From the NCBI GenBank assembly GCA_016200955.1, contig JACQDU010000593.1, forward strand, positions 1 to 14,893: a stretch of 14,893 nucleotides of DNA. Direction: 5' to 3'. The stretch is from a bacterium. GTDB taxonomy: Bacteria > Planctomycetota > J058 > JACQDU01. The notes beneath the pieces are model-generated. The model saw nothing but the letters and a program-made list of their open reading frames with translations. It searched no databases and was not told the origin of the DNA. A program made the position numbers and the translations under genes. Below, piece after piece: positions 1-7,484 of this stretch (its first letter is position 1; the number at the start of each line of letters is the position of its first letter).

Positions 1-144
1 CCCGGCGAGAGCTACTCGTTCATGTTCACGGGAGTCGCTCCCGCGAGCGGGAGCTACGAGCTCAAGTTCCGCATGGTCCACGAGAGCGTGACCTGGTTCG
101 GCGGCACGAGCGACGATCCGATCACCGTCTACCCGAAGCCCTGA
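1..144 (+). CDS. C-terminal fragment of a protein ending in an NBR1-type Ig-like domain (5' partial)
   Basis: The window opens inside a reading frame of 47 residues that stops at TGA 142-144. The visible part is a beta-strand pattern: PGESYSFMFTGVAP, then SGSYELKFRMV, then a segment containing VTWFGG and a final strand ITVYPKP. Alternating hydrophobics, the RMV segment and the W-F-G turn match the end of the Ig-like domain first named from NBR1 (four-tryptophan domain). In bacteria this domain sits at the C-terminus of secreted or surface proteins and probably mediates binding. Nothing upstream is visible, so the catalytic or main domain, if any, is unknown. A strong stem-loop begins five bases after the stop. 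Confidence 0.6.
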   Translation, partial: PGESYSFMFTGVAPASGSYELKFRMVHESVTWFGGTSDDPITVYPKP

Positions 145-148
145 GGAG

Positions 149-190
149 AGCGGCGCGCCGCCCCTCACCCGGCGCGAGCGGCGCGCCGCT
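149..190 (+). terminator. Strong GC stem-loop after the Ig-like protein gene
   Basis: A 13-bp perfect stem (149-161 paired with 178-190) encloses a 16-nt loop. Each arm contains the same self-complementary 12-mer GCGGCGCGCCGC, so the arms can fold alone or together. No U-tract follows, so this would be an atypical terminator or an attenuator in front of the kinase gene that starts 20 bases later. Termination is inferred from position only. Confidence 0.45.
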
Positions 191-210
191 GCTATAAGCG
201 GCGAGGAACG

Positions 211-1464
211 ATGCCTCCTCGCCTGCGTCTCCTCTGCCTGGAGCCCGAGATATCGTGGCTGCCTTCCTGGAAAGGAGGGCGCCTCGTCCTCGGCTCCTCG
301 CCCGACGCCGACGCCCCTCTCGCGGGAGGTCTTCTTCCCTTCCATTGCCTCGTCGCGCTCGTGGGAGCGGGAACGGAAGCCGTCTCGGTCCACGACATCT
401 CCGGGAGAGGAGACGTGCGCGACGCCGCTCTGCGACCCGTCCCCGCGAGCGGCCTCCGCGTGAGGGCGGGAGAGCGTTTCCACGTCGGCCCTCACATGCT
501 CGCTCTCGTGAACGACGACAGCCTGCGCACGAGCGGGGACGGAGAGCTCCCGTGCATCGTCTGCGGCTCTCCCGACTCGAGGGACCGCGGCCAGAGAGTC
601 GCGGGAGAACGCGTGTGCGTCGCCTGCCTCGGAGTGCCCGAGCTCGCGCCCGACACCTTCCCCGGCTACGAGCTCGTCGCCCGCCTCGGCCAGGGGAGCA
701 TGGGGAGCGTCTTCCTCGCGCTCGCCCGTCCGCGGGAGCGGCTCGTCGCGCTCAAGGCCGTCCTCCTCGGGAGCGCGGCGCCGCGCGCCGTCGCGCGCTT
801 CCTGCGAGAGGCGCGCGTCCTCCTCCGTCTCGAGCACCCGCACATCGTGCGCGTCCTCGACGCCTCCTCGGTCGAGGCCGGTCCCTACGTCGTCTGCGAG
901 CTCGTCCGGGGAGGAGACGCGCTCGCGCGCCTCGCTCGAGGCCCTCTCGCGGCGAGCGAGGTCGCCCGGATCGGAGCCCAGCTCGCGGACGCGCTCGACT
1001 ACGCGCACTCGCTCGGAGTCGTCCATAGAGACGTGAAGCCCGCGAACGTCCTCCTCGAGCCCGACGGGAGGGCCAAGCTCTCGGACTTCGGCCTCGCCAA
1101 GGAGCTCAGGGAAGCCCTGGGAGGAGACGAGACGTCCAGCACCGGTTCCGGCGTCGCTCTCGGGACGATCGCTTACGCCGCGCCCGAGCAGCTCGAGGAC
1201 GGCCGCTCGGCCGGCCCGCCCGCGGACATCTTCGGCCTGGGAGCGACGCTCTATCACCTAGCGACGGGCCGCACGCCGCGAGAGACTCGCCGGATCGCCG
1301 ACCTCCGGCGCGATCCTCTCGCTCCCCCTCCGCCCGCGTCGTCCGTCGCTTCTTCGGTCCCTCGCGCTCTCTCGGACATCCTCGCTCGCACGCTCGCGAC
1401 GGACGCGAAGGCCCGGCCGACCGCGAGAGAGCTGCGCGAGATGCTCGGGCGCTTCTCCGCCTAG
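211..1464 (+). CDS. Ser/Thr protein kinase with FHA-like N-terminus and four-cysteine knuckle
   Basis: A 417-residue soluble Hanks-type kinase. Residues about 20-100 resemble a degenerate FHA domain: RLVLGSSPDADAPL followed by LPFHC, in the place of the usual GR...S..H pattern, so phosphothreonine binding is doubtful. Residues 115-139 hold two CxxC pairs (C115/C118, C136/C139), likely a small zinc knuckle. The kinase core follows: glycine loop GQGSMGSVF 160-168, lysine K182 (VALK), helix-C glutamate E200, catalytic loop HRDVKPAN with D274, DFG 292-294 and APE 324-326. All key catalytic residues are present, so it should be active. There is no membrane segment. The ATG has GAGG at 203-206 just upstream and a TATAAG box at 193-198, giving a very short leader. 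The gene converges on a sigma54 activator with 3 bp between stops; a functional link is only inference. The substrate is unknown. Confidence 0.9.
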   Translation: MPPRLRLLCLEPEISWLPSWKGGRLVLGSSPDADAPLAGGLLPFHCLVALVGAGTEAVSVHDISGRGDVRDAALRPVPASGLRVRAGERFHVGPHMLALVNDDSLRTSGDGELPCIVCGSPDSRDRGQRVAGERVCVACLGVPELAPDTFPGYELVARLGQGSMGSVFLALARPRERLVALKAVLLGSAAPRAVARFLREARVLLRLEHPHIVRVLDASSVEAGPYVVCELVRGGDALARLARGPLAASEVARIGAQLADALDYAHSLGVVHRDVKPANVLLEPDGRAKLSDFGLAKELREALGGDETSSTGSGVALGTIAYAAPEQLEDGRSAGPPADIFGLGATLYHLATGRTPRETRRIADLRRDPLAPPPPASSVASSVPRALSDILARTLATDAKARPTARELREMLGRFSA

Positions 1465-1467
1465 CTC

Positions 1468-2643
1468 TCAGGAATCGAGCCCGAGCCGCTTGAGCTTGTC
1501 GTAGAGCGTCCTGCGAGAGACCTTGAGGAGCCTCGCGGCGCCCGTCCTGTTCCCCTCGCTCGCCCGGAGCGCGGCCTGGATCGCGGCGCGCTCGATCTCC
1601 TCGAGGCTGCGCCCGCGGAGCCGCTCGTAGATCCCCTTCGAGAGGTCGCGCGAGGGGCTCGCGTCTCCCTTGCGGATCCGGGGCGAGAGCGACGCCTCGT
1701 CGATCGGATCGACGGCGACGACGAGGAGACGGCGGACCTCGTTCTCGAGCTCGCGCACGTTCCCGGGCCACGGATACCGCTCGAGTCGCTCGAGCGCGGG
1801 ACGCGTGATCGCGGGGAAGCGCCCGGCGCCGTGCCGCTCGAGGAGCTCCGAGACGAGCACGCCCACGTCCTCGTCCCTCTCGCGCAGCGGCGGCACGACG
1901 ATCTTGAGCACGTTCAGGCGGTAGAACAGCTCCTCGCGGAAGACTCCCTGGCGGACGAGCGAGCCGAGAGAGCGCCGCGTCGTCGCGACGATCCTCGCGT
2001 CCACGCGCACGGACGAGCCGCCTCCGACGGGGCGCACCTCGCCTTCCTCGAGGACCCGGAGGAGCTTCGCCTGGACGTCGAGCGGCATCTCGTCGATCCC
2101 GTCGAGGAGGACGGTGCCGCCGCGAGCGCCGAGGAGAAGGCCGTCGCGCGCGCCTTCCGCTCCCGTGAAGGCTCCCGCGACGTGCCCGAACAGCTCGTCC
2201 TCGATCATCCCGGGAGCGAAAGCCGCGGGCGCGAGCGCGACGAAGGGTCCCTTCGCGCGCGATGAGCGTGCGTGGATCGCGCGCGCGACGACTTCCTTCC
2301 CGGTGCCGCTCTCTCCCTCGATGAGGACGGGCAAGGCCGCGCTCGCGGCTCTCGCGATCTCGCCGCGAACGCGCGCGGCGGCGGCGCTCCGGCCGACGAA
2401 GCCGTCGGGAAAGCCGGGGGAGCCGCGTGGCCGGGGCTCGTCCCGCGCAAGGGCGAGCTCGTGCGTCGCGAGCACCTCGATCGCCGCGCGGACCTCGGCG
2501 AGATCGGCCTCGACCGTCGCTCGCTCGAGGCCGAGAGCCTCCTCGCGGGCTCCCTCGAGGACACGGCGCGCTCCGTGGAGGTCGCCCTTCTTCCTGAGAG
2601 CGCGGGCGCGCGCGCGAGCCTTGCTCGTCCGGGAAGCCGCCAT
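1468..2643 (-). CDS. Sigma54-dependent AAA+ activator with Fis-type HTH, no receiver domain
   Basis: A 391-residue bacterial enhancer-binding protein. The first ~80 residues are basic and helical (HTPR/TPR-like stretch DLHGARRVLEGA) and carry no receiver, GAF or FHA domain, so the input signal is unclear. The AAA+ core has Walker A GESGTGKE 110-117, the sigma54-contacting GAFTGA loop 157-162, the arginine-finger region FREELFYRL around 235-243, and sensor II PWPGNVREL 291-299. A Fis-type HTH lies at about 349-388 (GNRTGAARLLKVSRRTLYDKL). Oddity: Walker B reads LLDG (179-182) where the family has DE, so the catalytic glutamate is glycine; sensor I reads TTRRS instead of the usual TTNR. The ATG at 2643 is chosen because it fits the domain start and has a TATACT box six bases upstream; the longer in-frame extension runs through the neighbouring kinase gene and is not real. 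Confidence 0.9.
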   Translation of the reverse strand: MAASRTSKARARARALRKKGDLHGARRVLEGAREEALGLERATVEADLAEVRAAIEVLATHELALARDEPRPRGSPGFPDGFVGRSAAAARVRGEIARAASAALPVLIEGESGTGKEVVARAIHARSSRAKGPFVALAPAAFAPGMIEDELFGHVAGAFTGAEGARDGLLLGARGGTVLLDGIDEMPLDVQAKLLRVLEEGEVRPVGGGSSVRVDARIVATTRRSLGSLVRQGVFREELFYRLNVLKIVVPPLRERDEDVGVLVSELLERHGAGRFPAITRPALERLERYPWPGNVRELENEVRRLLVVAVDPIDEASLSPRIRKGDASPSRDLSKGIYERLRGRSLEEIERAAIQAALRASEGNRTGAARLLKVSRRTLYDKLKRLGLDS

Positions 2644-2649
2644 GCGCGG

Positions 2650-2655
2650 AGTATA
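2650..2655 (-). promoter_or_regulatory. Probable leaderless -10 box of the sigma54 activator gene
   Basis: On the minus strand TATACT is followed by six bases (CCGCGC) and then the ATG at 2643. This is the spacing expected when transcription starts at the start codon itself. No Shine-Dalgarno sequence lies between. A recognisable -35 is absent. The same TANNNT-N6-start layout precedes the next kinase gene. Confidence 0.5.
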
Positions 2656-2657
2656 CC

Positions 2658-2678
2658 GGCCGGGAGGCGAGCCCGGCC
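2658..2678 (-). terminator. Hairpin directly after the membrane kinase gene
   Basis: A 7-bp perfect GC stem (2658-2664 with 2672-2678) and a 7-nt loop begin immediately after the kinase stop codon at 2679-2681. There is no clear U-run. It separates the kinase from the activator's own putative promoter, suggesting the two genes need not be one transcript. Confidence 0.4.
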
Positions 2679-5600
2679 TCAGGGGCCGCTCGTGATCCCG
2701 TCGAGCCAGACGACGACCGGCCGCTCGACTCCTTCGAACCGGAAGGCGACCTCCGAGACGCGCGCGGGGTCGAACGCGGACGAGGTCGAGACGAGCTTCC
2801 ACGCGTCCTTCGCGTCGCGCGCCTCGGGCTTCCGTTCCAGGGAGACGCGGAAGCGCTGCCAGCCTCGCTTCCCCGAGAGCGCGTCCTGGTGCCGCAGGAC
2901 GAGCTCGCCGCCGCCGGCGTCCTTGAGAGCGAGCGCGAGGGAGACGGGCGACGAGACGACCGCCGCGGCCGCGGCCTCCTCGGCGCAGGCAAAGAAGACG
3001 AGCGCGCCCTTCGAGAGGTCCAAGACAGCACCGGCGGGTGCCGCGTGGACGACCGCCACGGGTCTCCCGCTCACGAGGAACCTGAGAGACGTGCGTCCGA
3101 GGACGCGGCGCCGCGGGTCCCGCTCGCGGGGCTCGGAGCCGTCGGGCTCTATCTTCCAGAAGGGCTCGCCCCCGTCGCCCCAGTCCTCGTTGCGGTCCTC
3201 GTGCACGGGAGCCGCCGTCTCGAGAGGAGGGAGCGCGAGACGCCGCGCGAAGGCCGCGAGCTCCGGGCTCACGCCGATCGACTCCTCGCCGCCCCAGAGG
3301 AGACGGACGCACTCCTCGTAGCGGCCTCCGTGGAAGCGAGCGACGAAGGGGAGGCTCCTCCCGAGCGGGCCCTTCGGGCGCCGGTGCGAGAAGCTGTCCG
3401 CCGCCTCCACCGCTTCGGCGATCTTGTCGAGCCGGACGAGGCAGAGGATGCGCTGATGCTCGATCTCCTCGTCGCCGGGAGCGTGGCCCAGGATCGCCTC
3501 GGAGTCCGCGAGCGCCTCGCTCCACTTGCCGTCGTTCGTCTCGAGCGCGAGCCGGATACGAAGGAGGTCTCGCTGGCCCGCCTGCTCGCCCAGGCCCAGG
3601 GCGACGGCGCGCGCCGCTTCCGGGAGATGCCCGTTCGCGAGGTGAGCGCGCGCGACGACGCGGCAGGTCTCCACGAACGTGCGGACGTCGACCTTCGGGG
3701 GAAGGAGCCGCGCGGCGTCGGTCGCGAACCCGAGCGCCAGGGGAGCGTCCCTCGGCTTCCCTCGCTCGAGGAGGAGCCAGGCGCGGTCGAGGAGCTCTCT
3801 TTGAGTCTTCGGCGCCTCGTCGCTCCGCGCTTTCGCGAGCCTCTCCTCGAGAGCGCTCCCCCGGACGTTGTTCGAGAGAGCGTCCGCGAGCGCGTGCTCG
3901 GCCTTCTCGAGGTCGAGCGCTCTCGCGTAGACGCTCGCGAGCACGAGCTGGAGCGATCCGTTCCCGGGACTCGCCGCCACGAGGTCCTCGAGGAGGGCCT
4001 GTCCCTCCTCGCGCTCCTCCTCGGAGACGAGGATCCAGGCCGCGAGACACGCCGCGGCGGGAGGCGCTCGCACGCTCCGCGCCTGGAGGAGGGCCACGTC
4101 GTTCTCACCCTTCCAATGGGCGAGCAAGGCTCGCGCGAGGGCGAGCTCCGTCGAGGCGCGCTTGTCCGGATTCTTCACGGCCTCCACGAGGCGGCGCGAT
4201 TCCTCTCCCGGATGGAAGGTCGCCTCGATGCGCGCGCGCGTCGCGAGGGCGAGCGGGCTCGACGGGTCGAGCGAGACCGCGATCTCCGCCGCTCGCAGCG
4301 CGAGCGGGACCTCCCGCTGGACCTGCGCCGGATCGGGCCCCACCATCGAGAGCCGGTCCGAGCGCGAGCGGGCGTAAGCGGCCCACGTCGCCGCCGCCTC
4401 TCGCGCGTCCGTGCGGCTCCCGATCGTCGCGATGGTTCGGGTGAGCGTCGATTCGGCAAAGACGAAGCGCCCGAGCGCCTCCTCGCTCCGTCCCTTTCCC
4501 GCGAGCGCGAGCAGGTCGTCCGGCTTGAGCTTGAGCGCCTCCTGGTAAACGAGGAGAGCTTCCTTCGGATCGCCCGTCGCCTCGATCGCCCGGGCGCGCT
4601 CGAGCAGCTCCTCGAAGGGACGCTCCGCCTTCACGCGCGCGTCGTCGTCGGCGCGCTGGCGAGTCGTGCGCTCGTGCTCGTCGAACCAGCGGGAGAAGGA
4701 CACGGCGCCGAGCGCGAGGATCGCCGTGGCGCCGGCGAGGGCGAGCATCGGGGCCGGCCGTCTCCTCGCAGCGCGGGCGAGCCTCGCCAGGCGAGAGAGG
4801 CGGCGCGCGGCGATCGGCTCGCCTCTCAGGAAAGCCTCGAGGTCCGAGGCGAGGGCCGCGGCGGTTGCGTAGCGATCGGCCGGCTCCTTCTCCATGGCTT
4901 TCCCTACGATCACCTCGAGGTCGCGAGGCACGCCCTCGAGAGGCGGCGCGGTCTCGACGACGATGCTGTTCAGGAGCGCGAGCCGTTCCGTCCCGTCGAA
5001 GGGCACCTCGCCCGCGAGGAGCTCGTAGAGCGTCACGCCGAGCGACCAGAGATCGGAAGCGCGCGTCGCCTCGCGCCCGAGGGCCTGCTCGGGAGAGATG
5101 TAAGACGGCGTCCCGACGATCGATCCCGGCGCGGTCAGGCGAGACGACTCGTCGTCCTCGGCGAGAGCGAGCCCGAAGTCCGAGAGCCGCGGCTCTCCCT
5201 CTTCGTCCACGAGCACGTTCCCGGGCTTCAGGTCGCGATGCACGATCCCGGCGTCGTGAGCCGCCTGGAGGGCGCGCGCGATCTTCGCGACGACCTGGGC
5301 AGCCTTGCGCGCCGGCATCGCCTTCTCCTCGATGAGGGCCTGGAGCGAGCGACCTCCCTCGACGAGCTCCATGGCGATGTAGAGGACGTCCTTGGTCTCG
5401 CCGAAGGCGTGCGCGGCGACGACGTTCGGATGCCGGAGCGCCGCGAGCGCTCGCGCTTCTCTCCGGAAGCGCTCGATCGCGAGCCTCGCGCGGGCTCCCG
5501 TGCGCGCGAGCCACAGCGCCTTGATTGCCACGCGGCGCCCGAGCGCGGGCTCGCGCGCCTCGTAGACGACTCCCATGCCGCCTTCTCCGAGGACGCGGAC

Positions 5601-5876
5601 GATCTCGTAGGGGCCGAGTCGCTCGCCGACGAGGCTCTGGCTCGCTCGCACCCGCGGCTCGGGGGGAAGCGGCGGAGTCTCGCGCACTCCGTGGAGGCGC
5701 GCGAGCTCCGCCGGCGAGACGAGCCCCCGCGCGACGAGGAGCGCGGCGAGACCGACCGTCTCGCCTCGCGCGCGGGCGGCGAGGACGGCGTTCGCGCAGC
5801 GGCGAAGGTCCTCGCGCGAAACGAGCGCGCTCCGTTCGAGCTCCTGGGCGAGCGAGACCTCGTCCGCTTTGAGCAC
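2679..5876 (-). CDS. Membrane-anchored Ser/Thr protein kinase with TPR-like repeats and C-terminal beta-sandwich-like domain
   Basis: 1065 residues, GTG start. Residues 8-63 form a helical domain with a repeated LVSxxxL pattern, common at the N-terminus of such kinases. The kinase core runs about 90-350: glycine loop GEGGMGVVY 97-105, K119, E140, HRDLKPGN with D215, DFG 233-235, and SPE 261-263 in place of APE. It is followed by a basic stretch and one membrane helix at about 374-397. The rest would lie outside the cytoplasmic membrane: TPR-like helical pairs from about 415 to 880 (for example PKEALLVYQEALKLKPDD at 437-454), then about 175 residues rich in beta strands ending VVWLDGI, resembling a galactose-binding or carbohydrate-binding sandwich. 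The architecture suggests a receptor kinase whose sensor binds protein or sugar ligands; this is inference. The start has no Shine-Dalgarno sequence but has TAGACT six bases upstream. It is divergent from the coiled-coil/MamK-like genes. Confidence 0.9.
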   Translation of the reverse strand: MLKADEVSLAQELERSALVSREDLRRCANAVLAARARGETVGLAALLVARGLVSPAELARLHGVRETPPLPPEPRVRASQSLVGERLGPYEIVRVLGEGGMGVVYEAREPALGRRVAIKALWLARTGARARLAIERFRREARALAALRHPNVVAAHAFGETKDVLYIAMELVEGGRSLQALIEEKAMPARKAAQVVAKIARALQAAHDAGIVHRDLKPGNVLVDEEGEPRLSDFGLALAEDDESSRLTAPGSIVGTPSYISPEQALGREATRASDLWSLGVTLYELLAGEVPFDGTERLALLNSIVVETAPPLEGVPRDLEVIVGKAMEKEPADRYATAAALASDLEAFLRGEPIAARRLSRLARLARAARRRPAPMLALAGATAILALGAVSFSRWFDEHERTTRQRADDDARVKAERPFEELLERARAIEATGDPKEALLVYQEALKLKPDDLLALAGKGRSEEALGRFVFAESTLTRTIATIGSRTDAREAAATWAAYARSRSDRLSMVGPDPAQVQREVPLALRAAEIAVSLDPSSPLALATRARIEATFHPGEESRRLVEAVKNPDKRASTELALARALLAHWKGENDVALLQARSVRAPPAAACLAAWILVSEEEREEGQALLEDLVAASPGNGSLQLVLASVYARALDLEKAEHALADALSNNVRGSALEERLAKARSDEAPKTQRELLDRAWLLLERGKPRDAPLALGFATDAARLLPPKVDVRTFVETCRVVARAHLANGHLPEAARAVALGLGEQAGQRDLLRIRLALETNDGKWSEALADSEAILGHAPGDEEIEHQRILCLVRLDKIAEAVEAADSFSHRRPKGPLGRSLPFVARFHGGRYEECVRLLWGGEESIGVSPELAAFARRLALPPLETAAPVHEDRNEDWGDGGEPFWKIEPDGSEPRERDPRRRVLGRTSLRFLVSGRPVAVVHAAPAGAVLDLSKGALVFFACAEEAAAAAVVSSPVSLALALKDAGGGELVLRHQDALSGKRGWQRFRVSLERKPEARDAKDAWKLVSTSSAFDPARVSEVAFRFEGVERPVVVWLDGITSGP

Positions 5877-5882
5877 TCCGAG

Positions 5883-5890
5883 AGTCTATA
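5883..5890 (-). promoter_or_regulatory. Probable leaderless -10 box of the membrane kinase gene
   Basis: Minus strand TATAGACT (5890 to 5883) holds two registers: TATAGA ending eight bases before the GTG, and TAGACT ending six bases before it. The second gives exactly the layout seen at the sigma54 activator gene. No ribosome-binding sequence is present between box and start. Confidence 0.45.
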
Positions 5891-5910
5891 GGAAAGGGCG
5901 CCCTCCGGCT

Positions 5911-5930
5911 CGCCGGCTTCGAGGTCGGCG
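5911..5930. promoter_or_regulatory. Imperfect inverted repeat in the divergent promoter region
   Basis: CGCCGGC (5911-5917) and GTCGGCG (5924-5930) form a 7-bp dyad with one G-T wobble and a 6-nt spacer. It lies between the kinase and coiled-coil genes and could be an operator, but such dyads are common in DNA this GC-rich. Confidence 0.2.
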
Positions 5931-6035
5931 GCGCGCGTCTCTCGCGGTCCGGGACCTCGTGGAGCGAGATGTCGCCGTCTCTCGGATTCGTTCGTTGGCA
6001 AGGAGCGGTCGTCTCCCATCGGTGCCGCCTTTGCC

Positions 6036-6064
6036 TTGACGGGCCACCGCTTCGCTCCTATCGT
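6036..6064 (+). promoter_or_regulatory. Sigma70-like promoter for the coiled-coil/MamK-like genes
   Basis: TTGACG at 6036-6041, a 17-base spacer, and TATCGT at 6059-6064. This is a near-consensus vegetative promoter (five of six and four of six matches, ideal spacing). Transcription would begin near 6071, so translation of the downstream gene cannot start at the TTG inside the -35 box. Confidence 0.5.
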
Positions 6065-6086
6065 CGTGGCTCGCGAAACGCTAGGA

Positions 6087-7478
6087 ATGCTCTTGGGTAC
6101 CGACGATTGGATGTTCGGCGGCGCGAAGCTCCCCGGCATGAAGTCGGAGGAGAAGACCGCTCCGCCGGATGCGAAGAAGGACAAGAAGGACAAGGAGGAG
6201 GAGCGGCCCGCCGCTCCGCCTCCAGCCGCTCCCGCCGAGAGCGCGATCCTGGACGAGCTCCTGGCCGCGGTCGGGCCGGCCGTCCTGAAGAAGGAGCCGC
6301 CCGCCCCCGCGCCGGTTCCGCCGCCCAAGGTCGCTCCCGCGAGCCTCCCGCCGCTGCCTCCGCCTCCTCCGGCGCTCTCGGAGGCCGACCTCCACAAGCA
6401 GAGAGTGCTCGAGCACTCGCAGCGCGTGAGGCGCGCGCTCATAGAAGGGAAGCCGATCCCCGGAGCCGCTGCTCCTCCCGCTCCGCCGGCGCCCAAGGCG
6501 GCGCCGCCGCCTCCCGCGGCCGCTCCCTCGCAGGAGAGCTCGCAGGAGCCGGCGCCGGGGACGGCCGTCGACGACACGGCGGCGCTCCGCCGCGCGCTCA
6601 CGGGAAGGGCGCAGCGCTCGACGATCGACGCGCTCGCGAAGAAGGGCGTGAAGCGCGTCAACGTCCTCGACATGCCGACGATCGAGAAGATCGTCGCCGA
6701 AGCCGTCGAACGGGCGCTCGAGCGCAACACGCGACACCTCTCCGCGGCCGGGAGGAAGCAGCTCGAGCACGAGGCCAAGCGCGAGTTCCTCGAGCTCATG
6801 GAGGAGCACAAGCGTGCTCTCGCCGAGAAATCGGACGAGGAGCGGCGCCGCGCGGACCTCGAGCGGCAGGTCGCGAAGCTCCGAGGCGAGCTCGCCCGCC
6901 AGGAGCAGGCGCTCGCCGAGGAGCGCGAGGCTCCCGGCGTCGTCATCTCCCCCGAGTCGATCGCCGAGCTCGAGACGAAGGTCATGGCCGCGCTCGGAGA
7001 GTTCATGACCGCCGAGCGCCGCGCCCTCGTCCACGCCGACGACCCCAAGGCGCTCGCGGGGATCGACAAGCTCGAGAAGAAGCTCGCGGACGCCTTCGAC
7101 CACCTCATCGGGCGGCTCAAGTCGGGCTACGAGGACCTGCTCGAGCGGCGGATCTCGAAGCTCAACCAGGCGCTCGCGGAGACCGAGGACGCGCTCCGGC
7201 GCGTGGCCGCGATGAAGGTCCTCGACGACGGGATCGCCTCGATCTACGCCACGATCCAGGGGCTCGGACCCGACGAGATCAACTACGCGCGCAAGAAGGA
7301 GCTCCTCGGAGTCGTCTTCCTCGAGAACCTGGAGCTGCAGAAGAAGGAGATCACCGACGCCGACCGCGCTCTCGCGCGAGGCACGCCCTCCCAGGCCGCT
7401 CGCATGCCGTCCCTCGAGTCGCTGCCCGAGGGCTTCACCGCGCCGCTCGACCCTCTCACGACCGAGACGGCCTTCTAG
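6087..7478 (+). CDS. Proline-rich, coiled-coil protein upstream of the MamK-like actin (family not recognised)
   Basis: 463 residues from the ATG at 6087. I do not recognise the family. Residues 1-40 contain a GTDDWMFGG segment and a lysine/glutamate-rich patch. About 41-148 is low-complexity Pro/Ala with short helices (AILDELLAAVGPAVLKKE; LHKQRVLEHSQRVRRAL). A conserved-looking segment KKGVKRVNVLDMPTIEKIV starts near 185. Long charged coiled coils cover about 198-283 and 318-378, ending in a compact region (LGPDEINYARKKELLG). There is no signal peptide or membrane helix, so it is cytoplasmic. Being 195 bp upstream of an actin homologue, same strand, it could be a filament adaptor or organiser; this is inference. 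An alternative TTG start at 6036 lies inside a promoter -35 box and is unlikely; ATG 6111 is also possible. Confidence 0.8.
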   Translation: MLLGTDDWMFGGAKLPGMKSEEKTAPPDAKKDKKDKEEERPAAPPPAAPAESAILDELLAAVGPAVLKKEPPAPAPVPPPKVAPASLPPLPPPPPALSEADLHKQRVLEHSQRVRRALIEGKPIPGAAAPPAPPAPKAAPPPPAAAPSQESSQEPAPGTAVDDTAALRRALTGRAQRSTIDALAKKGVKRVNVLDMPTIEKIVAEAVERALERNTRHLSAAGRKQLEHEAKREFLELMEEHKRALAEKSDEERRRADLERQVAKLRGELARQEQALAEEREAPGVVISPESIAELETKVMAALGEFMTAERRALVHADDPKALAGIDKLEKKLADAFDHLIGRLKSGYEDLLERRISKLNQALAETEDALRRVAAMKVLDDGIASIYATIQGLGPDEINYARKKELLGVVFLENLELQKKEITDADRALARGTPSQAARMPSLESLPEGFTAPLDPLTTETAF

Positions 7479-7484
7479 GGGCGG

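Noticed and set aside
1106..3031. Long open frames opposite or beside the kinase and activator genes (several over 500 codons)
   Set aside because: Arg/Ser/Pro-rich translations typical of shadow frames in GC-rich DNA; they lack domains and overlap genes with clear catalytic motifs.
2889..5891. 1000-codon open frame on the plus strand opposite the membrane kinase
   Set aside because: Its composition (Arg, Glu, Leu runs) mirrors the antisense of the kinase and no motif is recognisable.
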